Source of the DNA: Martelella mediterranea
GTDB taxonomy: Bacteria > Pseudomonadota > Alphaproteobacteria > Rhizobiales > Rhizobiaceae
Length of the DNA: 64,000 bases
Direction: 5' to 3'
Assembly: GCF_004342225.1 (NCBI RefSeq)
Contig: NZ_SMAR01000016.1
Span: 1 to 64,000, forward strand
Shown here: in pieces, positions 8,364 to 16,778 of the stretch
Layout: each line of letters starts with the position of its first letter
How positions within the stretch are numbered: position 1 is the first letter of the stretch
Program-made: the position numbers and the translations under genes
Notes under the pieces: model-generated
Told to the model about the DNA's origin: nothing
Database searches by the model: none
What the model saw: the letters and a program-made list of their open reading frames with translations, nothing else

Positions 8364-9248
8364 TTACAGCGCAAACCGGTCTCGCTCGGCTCGAAACCGT
8401 TTTGTCAAAAAGGACCGGATCAGGGCAATGCGTGCCAGATTGCCGGTATCGGGATGCGAGAGCAGGTAATAGGCGCGCTTAAACTGAATTTCGGGCAGAA
8501 TGCGAACAAGCCCAGGTTCGGGTCGCGCCGCAAAGTCATGCAGAATGCCGATGCCCACACCAGCACGCACAGCTTCCATCTGACCGGCAACACCGGCACA
8601 GCGAAACTGCCGCCGGGTCCATCGGGAAAGATGGCTGGCATAGTTCAGCGATGATGCATAAGCATAGTCTTCCACGCCGGTGACAGCCACATGCGCCGAA
8701 AGGTCACCTTCGGTTTGGGGTGTGCCGTTGCGGGCAAGGTAGTCTTTGGAGGCATAGACACTCAGCGTATAGTCCGTGAGGCGTGAGACAACCAGACGCC
8801 CCTCTTCCGGTGGGTCCAGCGCAATGGCCAGATCGGCCTCCCGCTTGGAGAGCGAAAAAGTGCGCGGCAGCGGCACCAGTTCAACGACCAGATCAGGATG
8901 AGCCTGCTGTAGCTGCCCGAGTTCGGCGGCAAGAAAATAGGTTCCCAGACCATCCGGTGCACCGATGCGCACCGTTCCCGACAGGCTTGCGCCACGCGCG
9001 CGGGTATCTTCGGTGATCGCAAGGATCTCGGTCTCCACACGTTCGGCAGCAATCAGGATTCGTTCTCCCGCCTCCGTCAGAGTGGAACCTGAGGGGCGAC
9101 GGTCAAACAGAGGCTCGCCCAACGCCTCTTCCAGCGCGGTGAGCTTGCGCGCCACTGTCGCGTGATTGAGCCCCAGCGCATTGGCTGCCGCCAGGATTTG
9201 CCCATGCCGGGCAACCCCCAGGAAGACCTTCAGATGATCCCAGTCCAT
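8364..9248 (-). CDS. LysR-family transcriptional regulator, divergent from mmsA
   Basis: 294 residues. The N-terminal winged helix-turn-helix (1-60, LAAANALGLNHATVARKLTALEEALG) is typical of LysR regulators. A periplasmic-binding-like effector domain follows (about 90-290). It is transcribed away from mmsA with a 131-base shared intergenic region, the usual arrangement for a LysR protein controlling its neighbour. The effector could be a valine/propionate-pathway intermediate, but this is inference from position only. Confidence 0.88.
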   Translation of the reverse strand: MDWDHLKVFLGVARHGQILAAANALGLNHATVARKLTALEEALGEPLFDRRPSGSTLTEAGERILIAAERVETEILAITEDTRARGASLSGTVRIGAPDGLGTYFLAAELGQLQQAHPDLVVELVPLPRTFSLSKREADLAIALDPPEEGRLVVSRLTDYTLSVYASKDYLARNGTPQTEGDLSAHVAVTGVEDYAYASSLNYASHLSRWTRRQFRCAGVAGQMEAVRAGVGIGILHDFAARPEPGLVRILPEIQFKRAYYLLSHPDTGNLARIALIRSFLTKRFRAERDRFAL

Positions 9249-9379
9249 ATCAAAGCCTCTGGACTATAGTTTCTGCACAATGGATATGCTGATTATCCTG
9301 TTTCTTTGCGTAAATGAATAGGCAAAACTGGTGAAACAGTTATCCATTCTTTTAAAACGGGTCACCCGGAGGAAACGGC

Positions 9380-10876
9380 ATGAAAACCATTCAGCACTTT
9401 ATCAATGGTGCAGCAGCTGCAGGAGAAGGCAGCCGCACGGTTCCCACCTTTAACCCGGCATCGGGCGCGCAGACCGGCACGCTTTCGCTTGCCAGCAGTG
9501 CAGATGTGCGTTCTGCCGTCGAAGCCGCCAAAGCCGCGTTTCCGGGCTGGGCCGAAACGACACCGCTGCGCCGTGCGCGAATACTCAACAAGTTTCTCGC
9601 CATCGTCGAAGAGCGGATCGAGGAGATGGCAGCCCTGATCTCATCCGAGCATGGCAAGGTTATTTCAGATGCCAAGGGCGAAATTCAGCGCGGGATGGAG
9701 GTTGTAGAATTCGCAACGGCCGCACCGCAGCTTTTGAAAGGCGAGTTCACCGAAAATGTCGGCACCGCCGTCGACAGCTGGTCGATGCGCCAGCCGCTGG
9801 GTGTTGTTGCCGGTATCACGCCGTTCAATTTTCCGGCCATGGTTCCGATGTGGATGTTTCCCGTAGCTCTGGCCTGCGGCAATACCTTCGTTCTAAAGCC
9901 TTCCGAGCGCGACCCTTCCGCCGCACTTCTGATTGCGCAATGGCTGAAAGAAGCCGGACTGCCCGATGGTGTTTTCAATGTCGTTCAGGGCGACAAGGAA
10001 GCCGTCGATGCCCTGCTGACTGACCCGGATGTTGAAGCAGTGAGCTTTGTCGGATCAACGCCGATTGCACGCTATATCTACACAACCGCAACTGCGAATG
10101 ACAAACGCTGCCAGGCGCTGGGTGGCGCGAAGAATCATATGATTGTCATGCCCGATGCCGATATGGATCAGGCCGCCGATGCCCTTATGGGCGCAGGCTT
10201 TGGTTCGGCCGGTGAGCGCTGCATGGCCATTTCTGTTGCCGTCCCTGTCGGTGATGAGACTGCGGATCGGTTGATCGAAAAGCTGAAACCGCGGATTGCC
10301 GCACTCAAAGTGGGTGCTGGAGCCGACCCGGAAGCCGATATGGGACCGGTCGTGACCGCAGCCGCTAAAGAAAAGATCGAAGGCTATATTACATCCGGCG
10401 TCGAAGAAGGCGCGGATCTGATTGTGGATGGTCGCGGTCTGAGCGTTGAAGGCTATGAGAACGGCTACTTTGTTGGCGCAACCCTGTTCGACAAGGTGAC
10501 GCCTGACATGAAGATCTACAAGGAAGAGATTTTCGGACCGGTTCTCTCCATTGCCCGCGCCAGGAGCTATGATGAAGCCGCCGGCTGGATCAATGATCAT
10601 GAATTCGGGAACGGTACGGCCATTTTTACCCGTGATGGCGATGCTGCCCGTGAATTCGCTCATAAGATCAAAGTCGGCATGGTCGGTATCAATGTGCCGA
10701 TCCCGGTTCCCATGGCGTTTCATTCTTTCGGCGGCTGGAAAGCCTCACTGTTCGGTGATCACCACATGCATGGACCGGAAGGTGTGCGCTTCTATACGCG
10801 CATGAAAACCATCACCAGCCGCTGGCCAAAGGGTATTCGCTCCGGTGCTGAATTCTCCATGCCGACGATGAAATAG
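9380..10876 (+). CDS. mmsA: CoA-acylating methylmalonate-semialdehyde dehydrogenase
   Basis: 498 residues, the normal family length. The Rossmann-type NAD domain includes [18 protein letters not shown] and [11 protein letters not shown], and the catalytic cysteine is C281 in [11 protein letters not shown]. The MmsA/IolA family converts methylmalonate semialdehyde (valine, thymine) or malonate semialdehyde (inositol, beta-alanine) to propionyl- or acetyl-CoA with NAD+ and CoA. A GGAGGAAACGGC ribosome site precedes the ATG. No other valine-degradation gene is adjacent, so the exact pathway is open. A terminator follows at 10918-10950. Confidence 0.93.
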   Translation: MKTIQHFINGAAAAGEGSRTVPTFNPASGAQTGTLSLASSADVRSAVEAAKAAFPGWAETTPLRRARILNKFLAIVEERIEEMAALISSEHGKVISDAKGEIQRGMEVVEFATAAPQLLKGEFTENVGTAVDSWSMRQPLGVVAGITPFNFPAMVPMWMFPVALACGNTFVLKPSERDPSAALLIAQWLKEAGLPDGVFNVVQGDKEAVDALLTDPDVEAVSFVGSTPIARYIYTTATANDKRCQALGGAKNHMIVMPDADMDQAADALMGAGFGSAGERCMAISVAVPVGDETADRLIEKLKPRIAALKVGAGADPEADMGPVVTAAAKEKIEGYITSGVEEGADLIVDGRGLSVEGYENGYFVGATLFDKVTPDMKIYKEEIFGPVLSIARARSYDEAAGWINDHEFGNGTAIFTRDGDAAREFAHKIKVGMVGINVPIPVPMAFHSFGGWKASLFGDHHMHGPEGVRFYTRMKTITSRWPKGIRSGAEFSMPTMK

Positions 10877-10917
10877 CCACCGCTACACCCCTTGTTTCAA
10901 GAAAACCTGTTTCTATG

Positions 10918-10950
10918 ACCCCGGCATGGCAAAGTGCCGGGGTTTCGTTT
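10918..10950 (+). terminator. Rho-independent terminator of mmsA
   Basis: CCCCGGCA (10919-10926) pairs with TGCCGGGG (10935-10942) around an 8-base loop and is followed by TTTCGTTTT on the plus strand. Confidence 0.85.
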
Positions 10951-10974
10951 TCTGGCCATCAGGGATGAGATGTA

Positions 10975-11004
10975 TTGATTTTATACAGTTAAACTGTATA
11001 TTAT
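10975..11004 (+). promoter_or_regulatory. Promoter of the SnoaL-like gene with an embedded perfect 19-bp palindromic operator
   Basis: A -35-like TTGATT (10975-10980) and -10-like TATTAT (10999-11004) are 18 bases apart. The palindrome TATACAGTTAAACTGTATA (10982-11000) fills the spacer. A repressor bound there would block RNA polymerase. The nearest regulator gene is the convergent MarR-family gene at 11454-11906, and MarR proteins bind palindromes of this size, so it is the first candidate. Confidence 0.6.
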
Positions 11005-11030
11005 ATCTCAACTCAACTGGAAGAACGAGC

Positions 11031-11444
11031 ATGTCGAAAGATAGTATAGAAAAACGGACTGTCCGCAGGTTCAACATAGACGTCATAGAGAAAGGTGATG
11101 CCGATAGCTTTGACGAACTTATGGGAGAAGATTTCGTCAATCACGCTGCACCCGCCGGCGTTTCCACGGGGCCTGAAAGCATGTGGAACATGCTGGCAAA
11201 CACACTCCGCCCCGCACTGTCCGACCTCAAGGTGACAATCCACGAGCAACTGCAGGACGGAGACAAGGTGACGTCACGCAAGACAATTACCGGCCAGCAT
11301 ACAGGCGCATTCATGGGTATAGCCGCGACGGGACGGCATGTCTCTATCGATGTTATCGATATTGTACGGGTAAAAAACGGCCAATATATCGAGCACTGGG
11401 GCGTTAATACACTTGGTGCCACGCTCACCACTCTGAGGAACTGA
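11031..11444 (+). CDS. SnoaL-like/NTF2-fold ester cyclase family protein
   Basis: 137 residues starting at ATG 11031 (MSKDSIEKRTVRRF), with GGAAGAACG as ribosome site. The sequence has the SnoaL-like pattern of an early helix with EKGDADSFDELMGEDFVNHA, then TGPESMWNML, and a C-terminal strand set ending YIEHWGVNTLG. Members of this cone-shaped fold include polyketide cyclases, isomerases and many uncharacterised proteins. The substrate is unknown. It is read convergently with a MarR regulator and driven by a palindrome-containing promoter. Confidence 0.75.
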   Translation: MSKDSIEKRTVRRFNIDVIEKGDADSFDELMGEDFVNHAAPAGVSTGPESMWNMLANTLRPALSDLKVTIHEQLQDGDKVTSRKTITGQHTGAFMGIAATGRHVSIDVIDIVRVKNGQYIEHWGVNTLGATLTTLRN

Positions 11445-11453
11445 GCTGCAGTT

Positions 11454-11906
11454 TCAACTTTGGGTGAGGCGTTCGAGAAGAGCAGCGGCCTCACTCAGAA
11501 CCTGCTGCTCACGATGGTTGAGTTGACACGCGAGCGCGCCGGCAATCCAGGCGCTGCGGGCAGAGCGTGATTGCTCCAAAATCTTACAGCCGGTCGCGGA
11601 GATCATATTGAGCTGGCTGCGACCGTCTCCGGGAGAAGGTGAGCGCGTCACCAGCGCCTCCTTTTCGAGTTCTGCGATTACGAGGCGCATGCTTTGGTGC
11701 TTGACACCACGGTGCCGGGCAAGATCTGTTGTGGTCATCGGTCCGCAGTATTCGAGTAATGCCAACGTTTCATTTCGCGCAGAACTTGGCGTACCCGCCT
11801 CAGCTCTCGTTTTACGAACAAAACCACCAACTGCACGACGCAGGCTTTCGGCAAGCTCCATCAGATTGTCATCAGGCTGTGCCTTTATGGGCGTTTTTCT
11901 CATCAT
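11454..11906 (-). CDS. MarR-family transcriptional regulator
   Basis: 150 residues. A winged helix-turn-helix occupies about 45-115 (CGPMTTTDLARHRGVKHQSMRLVIAELEKEALVTRSPSPGDGRSQLNMISATG), with the DxR-type wing of MarR proteins, and dimerising helices lie at both ends. It is convergent with the SnoaL-like gene (9-base gap) and may control that gene through the palindrome in its promoter. No strong palindrome is seen directly upstream of this gene. The ligand is unknown. Confidence 0.85.
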   Translation of the reverse strand: MMRKTPIKAQPDDNLMELAESLRRAVGGFVRKTRAEAGTPSSARNETLALLEYCGPMTTTDLARHRGVKHQSMRLVIAELEKEALVTRSPSPGDGRSQLNMISATGCKILEQSRSARSAWIAGALACQLNHREQQVLSEAAALLERLTQS

Positions 11907-11991
11907 AGCTGCCTTTCTTCTGCGTTGATAAGACGCGACTACATGTCACCTCTTAACGCATCTCCTTTTTCTGTTATAACACGCGCATCAA

Positions 11992-12074
11992 GAGAGACAG
12001 GGGCGTCCGTTTGAAACGGGCTGAGACGAACCCTTGGAACCTGATCCGGATCATACCGGCGGAGGGAGTCACTC
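11992..12074 (+). ncRNA. TPP riboswitch (thi box) upstream of thiMED
   Basis: The conserved thi-box blocks are all present and in order: CAGGGGCGTCC, GGGCTGAGACGAACCC, TTGGAACCTGATCCGGATCATACCGGC (read in parts) and GGAGGGAGTC. The outer P1 stem can form from GAGAGAC (11992-11998) and GTCACTC (12068-12074). Binding of thiamine pyrophosphate to the nascent mRNA should reduce thiM expression, most likely by hiding the ribosome site that lies about 70 bases downstream. Confidence 0.93.
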
Positions 12075-12144
12075 GGGTTCAAGCAGTGCGCCACATTGCC
12101 TTCCCGTCCGGGTTCCCCGCCTTCAAAACGCAAAGGAAACCGAC

Positions 12145-12945
12145 ATGACGGATATTGCGCCTGAAAAAATCTTCGAAAAAATGCGCTCTGAAACGCCTCT
12201 GGTCCAGTGCATCACCAATTACGTGGCGATGAACATCGCTGCCAATGTGCTGCTTTCAGCGGGTGCGTCACCGGCCATGATTCACGCTGAAGAAGAAGCC
12301 GGTGACTTCGCCAAGATCGCATCGGCACTGACGATCAATATCGGCACTTTGTCACCGCAATGGATTGCAGGCATGAAAGCCGCTGCCAACGGGGCGAATG
12401 AAGCAGGAACGCCTTGGGTGATGGACCCTGTCGCACATTTTGCAACGCCTTACCGTGCCAATGCGGCGCTGGAAATCCTCAATCTCGGGCCGACCATTCT
12501 GCGCGGCAATGCCTCTGAAATTCTGGCGTTTTCCGGCGCAACAAGCGGCGGCAAAGGTGTGGATTCCGGCGACAGCGTGGAAGCGGCTGAAGCGACTGCA
12601 AAAACACTGGCTACGGAACGATCAATGGTCGTGGCCGTTACAGGGGAGAAGGATTTTGTCACCGATGGAAAACGGGTGGCCCGCATCTCCGGTGGCTCGC
12701 CGATGATGCCGCAGATCACGGCGATGGGTTGCGCGCTGACAGGCCTTGTTGGTGCCTTTTCCGGTGTGCACCGTGATGACCCGTTTGAAGCCACAGTCAC
12801 TGCGCTGGCGCTGTTCGGCGTGGCGGGTGCCAGGGCACACAAGAGCGCAAGCGGGCCCGGTTCATTTTCGGTGCAATTCCTTGACCAGCTTGCGGCAATC
12901 ACACCGGAAGACCTTAAAAAAGAAGCAGGAATTGAACTGCAATGA
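12145..12945 (+). CDS. thiM: Hydroxyethylthiazole kinase
   Basis: 266 residues starting at ATG 12145 after AAAGGAAACCGAC. ThiM features are visible: PLVQCITNYVAMNIAANVLLSAGASPAM at the start, NIGTL, WVMDPVA and VAVTGEKDFVTDG, and near the end the ATP/anion-hole segment PQITAMGCALTGLVGAF with its catalytic cysteine. It phosphorylates the thiazole alcohol for salvage into thiamine phosphate. It is the first gene of a translationally coupled thiM-thiE-thiD operon under a TPP riboswitch. The operon serves thiazole/HMP salvage; no thiC/thiG is seen here. Confidence 0.95.
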   Translation: MTDIAPEKIFEKMRSETPLVQCITNYVAMNIAANVLLSAGASPAMIHAEEEAGDFAKIASALTINIGTLSPQWIAGMKAAANGANEAGTPWVMDPVAHFATPYRANAALEILNLGPTILRGNASEILAFSGATSGGKGVDSGDSVEAAEATAKTLATERSMVVAVTGEKDFVTDGKRVARISGGSPMMPQITAMGCALTGLVGAFSGVHRDDPFEATVTALALFGVAGARAHKSASGPGSFSVQFLDQLAAITPEDLKKEAGIELQ

Positions 12946-13580
12946 AAAACACCTTTGATCTCTCGCTCTATCTCGTGCTCGACCCGGGCCTTTGTGGTGC
13001 CTACGGGATGGTTGAAACCACACGTGATGCCGTTGCCGGCGGCGCAACCATGATTCAGCTGCGGATGAAAGATGCCTCCTCGCAGGAACGTACTGAGGTG
13101 GGCCGTGCGCTGAAGCAGATTACCGACGGCACAGATACAAAACTGATCATCAATGATGATGTCGAAGCCGCCCTTGCGATTGATGCAGACGGTGTGCATG
13201 TCGGCCAGGCTGATGACGGCCCCGCGCTCGTGCGTGATATGCTCGGCCCGGACAAGATCGTCGGGCTCTCGATTGATGGGCTTGAGATTGCCAGAAACTT
13301 CGACCCCACTCCGGTCGATTATATTGGTGCCGGACCTGTCTTCGCGACGGCGACAAAGCCGAACCACGCCCCGCCGGTTGGCTTTGAAGGGCTGGCGGAG
13401 ATGATCCGCATTGCTGGTCTTCCAGCCGTCGCTATCGGCGGATTAAATGCAGGCCACGTTGAAGCCACCTTTGCTGCAGGCGCTGACGGCATTGCCGTTG
13501 TCTCCGCGATTTGCGGTCAGCCGAATCCAAAAGAAGCAACGTCAACCCTTTTCCAGGCCATTCAGAAGTTTAAGCGATGA
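12942..13580 (+). CDS. thiE: Thiamine-phosphate synthase
   Basis: 212 residues of a TIM-barrel ThiE. Recognisable parts are YLVLDPGLCG, ATMIQLRMKDA, LIINDDVEAALAIDADGVHVGQ, DYIGAGPVFATATKPNHAPPVGFEGL and the phosphate-binding AIGGLNAGH/GADGIAVVSAI. It joins HMP-pyrophosphate and thiazole phosphate to give thiamine phosphate. Its ATG overlaps the thiM stop (ATGA) and its end overlaps the thiD start, so the three products are coupled. Confidence 0.95.
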   Translation: MKNTFDLSLYLVLDPGLCGAYGMVETTRDAVAGGATMIQLRMKDASSQERTEVGRALKQITDGTDTKLIINDDVEAALAIDADGVHVGQADDGPALVRDMLGPDKIVGLSIDGLEIARNFDPTPVDYIGAGPVFATATKPNHAPPVGFEGLAEMIRIAGLPAVAIGGLNAGHVEATFAAGADGIAVVSAICGQPNPKEATSTLFQAIQKFKR

Positions 13581-14374
13581 TTGCAAATATCCTGTCCATC
13601 GCCGGTTCCGACCCCTCAGGCGGCGCCGGTATTCAGGCCGACCTGAAAACATTTTCGGCACGCGGCACATATGGAATGGCGGTTATGACCGCGCTGACGG
13701 CGCAAAACACGCAAGGCGTCACCGGCGTGCATGAGGTTCCCTCTGCCTTTGTCTCCGAACAGATCGCAGCGATATTTGATGACATCAGGGTCGATGCCAT
13801 CAAAATCGGGATGATCTCCAATGCCGATATAGCAATGACCATCGCAGACAGCCTTCGCCATCATGTCGAAGTCCCGGTGGTGCTGGATCCGGTGATGGTT
13901 GCCAAGGGAGGCGCGCGCCTTCTGCCTGAAGACGCAGTGCAGGCCGTGCGTGATGACCTTCTGTCTATGGCAGCGGTCTTGACACCAAACCTTCCGGAAG
14001 CGGCCGCCCTGCTTGATGAGGACGTTGCGCAAGACCGCGACACGATGCTCAAACAGGGTGAAAAACTTCGGACACTTGGCGCCCAAGCGGTTTTGATGAA
14101 AGGGGGCCATCTGGAAGGAAACCAAAGTCCGGATCTTCTGGTCACGGCAATCGGCCATGAATGGTTTGAAAGCGAACGCCTCGAAACAGCCAATACCCAT
14201 GGCACCGGTTGCACACTATCCAGCGCAATCGCGGCTGAAATCGGCAAGGGCAAAAATCTCTCAGAAGCGGTGAAGGCAGCCAAGGCCTATGTTCACAATG
14301 CCATTGTCGCTTCAGCCGAACTAAAGGTGGGGTCCGGCCACGGACCAACACATCATTTCCATAACCTCTGGTAA
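13577..14374 (+). CDS. thiD: Hydroxymethylpyrimidine/phosphomethylpyrimidine kinase
   Basis: 265 residues of ribokinase-like ThiD. ILSIAGSDPSGGAGIQADLKTFSARGTYGM is the substrate-binding N-terminus, VLDPVMVAKGGARLL the central motif, and NTHGTGCTLSSAIAAEIGKG the C-terminal anion hole with its catalytic cysteine region. It phosphorylates HMP twice to supply ThiE. It overlaps thiE by four bases and is the last gene of the TPP-controlled operon. Confidence 0.95.
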   Translation: MIANILSIAGSDPSGGAGIQADLKTFSARGTYGMAVMTALTAQNTQGVTGVHEVPSAFVSEQIAAIFDDIRVDAIKIGMISNADIAMTIADSLRHHVEVPVVLDPVMVAKGGARLLPEDAVQAVRDDLLSMAAVLTPNLPEAAALLDEDVAQDRDTMLKQGEKLRTLGAQAVLMKGGHLEGNQSPDLLVTAIGHEWFESERLETANTHGTGCTLSSAIAAEIGKGKNLSEAVKAAKAYVHNAIVASAELKVGSGHGPTHHFHNLW

Positions 14375-14510
14375 AGGGAACCATCAGGAAAACGTGAAAA
14401 ATCGCAATCAGGGCTTATTCTGCATTCATCTTTGAGCGCTGAGCGTTCATACTGCCCTTCGAGAGGAAGGGAGGCGCGTTCGTGCCGCCATGTCAAAAAG
14501 GGAGAATTTG

Positions 14511-14954
14511 ATGCGGAATAAAGCCATGATTGCGGGTTTCACTGCCCTCTGTCTGAGTGCCGGAGCTGTTCTTGCGCAGGACGCTCCGCAGATCTTAAGA
14601 CAGGACGACATGAAACAGATTGGCCGCGCTATGGGACAGCTTGGTGCCATCGCCAAAGGCCAGAAGGATTACGACCCTGTTGTTGTCGAGGGCGCACTTT
14701 CGACCATCGCCACGGAAGCGAAGGATTTCACAACACACTTTCCGCCTGATTCACAATCCGGCCATGACACTGAAGCAAGTCCCGCCATATGGGAGAATAT
14801 GGACGACTTCAAAGCCCATGCGGACAAGCTGGCGGCAGAAGCTGACGCCCTTCTGGCTGATCTTCCAGCCGATCAGGCTGCTGTCGGCAAAGCCATGAAG
14901 GCACTCGGCGCAAATTGCGGTGCCTGCCATGAGCTCTATCGGGTCAAAAACTAG
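14511..14954 (+). CDS. Cytochrome c' (class II c-type cytochrome)
   Basis: 147 residues from ATG 14511, preceded by AGGGAG (14500-14505). A signal peptide ends at AVLAQD. The mature protein is a four-helix bundle, with the single haem-binding CGACH close to the C-terminus (GANCGACHELYRVKN), which is the class II layout. Such proteins bind NO/CO or act as electron carriers in the periplasm. The TAG stop codon is part of the CTAG border (14951-14954) of a palindromic repeat element. A dihaem cytochrome gene follows after two such elements. Confidence 0.9.
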   Translation: MRNKAMIAGFTALCLSAGAVLAQDAPQILRQDDMKQIGRAMGQLGAIAKGQKDYDPVVVEGALSTIATEAKDFTTHFPPDSQSGHDTEASPAIWENMDDFKAHADKLAAEADALLADLPADQAAVGKAMKALGANCGACHELYRVKN

Positions 14955-15027
14955 TCAACCGAATCTGACGTTCGTCTCATTGTTCCGCTTGCTCTGTACG
15001 AACGTCAGATTCAACGAGAGTGACTAG
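14951..15027. repeat. CTAG-bordered palindromic element (first of a tandem pair)
   Basis: A 77-bp imperfect palindrome. CTAGTCA (14951-14957) and TGACTAG (15021-15027) are the outer arms. The inner arms GAATCTGACGTTCGT (14961-14975) and ACGAACGTCAGATTC (14998-15012) are perfectly complementary around a 22-base loop. The left CTAG contains the stop codon of the cytochrome c' gene. It resembles the CTAG-ended intergenic elements at 21067 and 28296, and the RIME/Bru-RS class of rhizobial repeats. It may also act as a transcription-stopping or RNA-stabilising hairpin. Confidence 0.8.
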
Positions 15028-15040
15028 CAAATTTATGTTT

Positions 15041-15118
15041 CTAGTGTGGGTTTCGAATTTGAAATTCGCATTCGAGGTTGCTGCAACAATGAGGCGAATT
15101 TCAAATTCACCACACTAG
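15041..15118. repeat. CTAG-bordered palindromic element (second of a tandem pair)
   Basis: A 78-bp palindrome starting 13 bases after the first. CTAGTGTGG (15041-15049) and CCACACTAG (15110-15118) are the outer arms, and GAATTTGAAATTCGC (15055-15069) and GCGAATTTCAAATTC (15094-15108) the perfect inner arms. The loop itself contains GTTGCTGCAAC. Its right arm, read on the minus strand, is clearly similar to the left end of the element at 28296 (CTAGTG...GTGAATTTGA), showing shared modules. Confidence 0.8.
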
Positions 15119-15153
15119 AGTGCCTTAAAAACTCTGACGCACTTGAAAAAAGG

Positions 15154-16074
15154 ATGAGCCTCTTGAAAAAGCTGACGGCTTTCATCTTGATTATCGCCGC
15201 TGTTTTGACCGGCGCAGCATTTGCCGTCGTTCTCACGCCTCCGCAAGTTGACAACACGGCTTTCATAGACCTTCCGGCGCCAGATATTAAGAACGGCCAG
15301 CAAATGTTCTGGGCCGGTGGTTGCGCCGGTTGTCATGCCGCGCCGGTCGCAACAGGCGATCAGAGGCTCGTTCTTTCCGGAGGCCTTGCGATCAAAAGTG
15401 ACTTTGGCACGTTCCACGCCCCCAACATCTCGCCTGACCCGCAGGCCGGGATTGGAGCCTGGTCAGTCCCCGAATTTGCCAATGCTGTGAAAAAGGGCAT
15501 CGGGCCGGATGGCGAGAACCTTTATCCGTCCCTGCCCTATACATCTTATGTCCGAATGACCAACCAGGACGTTAAGGACCTGTTTGGCTATATCATGACG
15601 CTGCCTGAAAGCAGCCAGCCTGACAAACCACACGATCTCGCCTTTCCTTTCAGCTTCCGTCCCGCACTGGCCTTCTGGAAAGAGCTCTATTTCTCCGATC
15701 AGCCACGGGTGGAAATTTCAGGAGCGTCAGCGCAGGTCGAGCGCGGGCAGTATCTGGTTGAGGGACCGGGACATTGCGGCGAATGCCATACACCACGAAC
15801 ACGCCTTGGCGGACCGGAATATGATCGCTGGCTGGCGGGCGGACCGAACCCCGACGGCCCGGGAATGGTTCCGAATATCACACCCGGTTCAACTTTCATC
15901 GGAAGCTGGTCAGCCAGCGAAATCGCCGACTATCTCGAAACCGGTTTTACGCCGGAATACGATGTCGTCGGCGGTTCCATGGTCGAAGTGCAGAAAAATC
16001 TCGCACATCTGCCCCGCTCTGACCTTGAGGCCATTGCCGCATATCTGAAGGCTGTTCCCGCGCGTCAGAATTGA
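15154..16074 (+). CDS. Periplasmic/membrane dihaem cytochrome c
   Basis: 306 residues from ATG 15154 (MSLLKKLTAF), with an AAAAAGG site before it. An N-terminal hydrophobic segment (5-28) is a signal or anchor. Two c-type haem sites are present, CAGCH in the first domain and CGECH in the second, each followed by family segments (FHAPNISPDPQAGIGAWS and GPGMVPNITPG, FIGSWSASEIADYLETGF). This is the layout of cytochrome subunits serving alcohol/aldehyde dehydrogenases and similar periplasmic oxidoreductases. No dehydrogenase gene is adjacent. The other c-type gene here is the cytochrome c' upstream. Confidence 0.87.
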   Translation: MSLLKKLTAFILIIAAVLTGAAFAVVLTPPQVDNTAFIDLPAPDIKNGQQMFWAGGCAGCHAAPVATGDQRLVLSGGLAIKSDFGTFHAPNISPDPQAGIGAWSVPEFANAVKKGIGPDGENLYPSLPYTSYVRMTNQDVKDLFGYIMTLPESSQPDKPHDLAFPFSFRPALAFWKELYFSDQPRVEISGASAQVERGQYLVEGPGHCGECHTPRTRLGGPEYDRWLAGGPNPDGPGMVPNITPGSTFIGSWSASEIADYLETGFTPEYDVVGGSMVEVQKNLAHLPRSDLEAIAAYLKAVPARQN

Positions 16075-16091
16075 TAAGCGGGTGCGGTTCC

Positions 16092-16583
16092 TTATTCCGC
16101 AAGAGACTGGAGATAGCGCATTCCTGTGACCGGCCGCGGAATGAAGGCCATCTGCTCGTAGAATTTGTGCGCCGAAATATTGCCGGTCGTCGCACTCACC
16201 GAAAGGTATTCACAACCTGCAGCACGGGCGAAATTGCGCGCACGCTCAATCAGATGCTGGCCGACACCATGGCTTCTGTGCCCGTCACGCACGAACAGAT
16301 GATGAAGATCCATGCCACGCTTGCCCTGCTGGGCACGGTAAAGCGGGGTCAGAAGAGCGTAGCCCAAAAGACCTGCACCGGCATCGGCTACAAGCGCCAT
16401 GACCCAGGGTGCAGGCCCGAAAAGATCGCGGTGTAACTGATCTGCAGTGGCCTCGGACACATCGCCATGATGTGCGGCAAGCAAGCCTATCATTTCAACA
16501 ATTTCGGGAATATCGTTTTCGACCGCTTTTCTGATGGTCATCAGGCGCGGTCGTTCAAGAGAGATTTCACTGTCTTCGGTCAT
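16092..16583 (-). CDS. GNAT-family N-acetyltransferase
   Basis: 163 residues with the GNAT core: AVENDIPEIVEMIGLLAAHHGD at the start, LGYALLTPLYRA, LHHLFVRDGHRSHGVGQHLIERARNFAR (the acetyl-CoA pyrophosphate loop), and YLSVSATTGNISAHKFYEQMAF. Resembles diamine/aminoalkylphosphonate or small-amine acetyltransferases by pattern, but the acceptor is unknown. AAGGGACG upstream supports ATG 16583; an internal ATG before TIRKAV is an alternative. It ends 17 bases from the convergent cytochrome gene. Confidence 0.82.
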   Translation of the reverse strand: MTEDSEISLERPRLMTIRKAVENDIPEIVEMIGLLAAHHGDVSEATADQLHRDLFGPAPWVMALVADAGAGLLGYALLTPLYRAQQGKRGMDLHHLFVRDGHRSHGVGQHLIERARNFARAAGCEYLSVSATTGNISAHKFYEQMAFIPRPVTGMRYLQSLAE

Positions 16584-16778
16584 TTTATACGTCCCTTAAA
16601 GTTGGTTCTCCACCTGGGACGTGTCGCTGATCACCTTGCCGCCCCAGGCGGCCGGTGATGCACATGATCAAACGCGGCCGCTCCTATCGGAACAGCCAAA
16701 AATACTTAGCAGTGTGAAGCGCGATATTGATCATTGTTCTGAAATGCGACGGAAACCGACGAAAGTCAATCAAAAAAA

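Noticed and set aside
12450-13367. 305-codon open frame antisense to thiM/thiE
   Set aside because: It is a shadow of the strongly supported thiM and thiE genes. No ribosome site or recognisable residues.
16584-16778. Possible small gene or RNA between the GNAT and MerR genes
   Set aside because: No tRNA, hairpin with U-run or open frame with a ribosome site could be supported.
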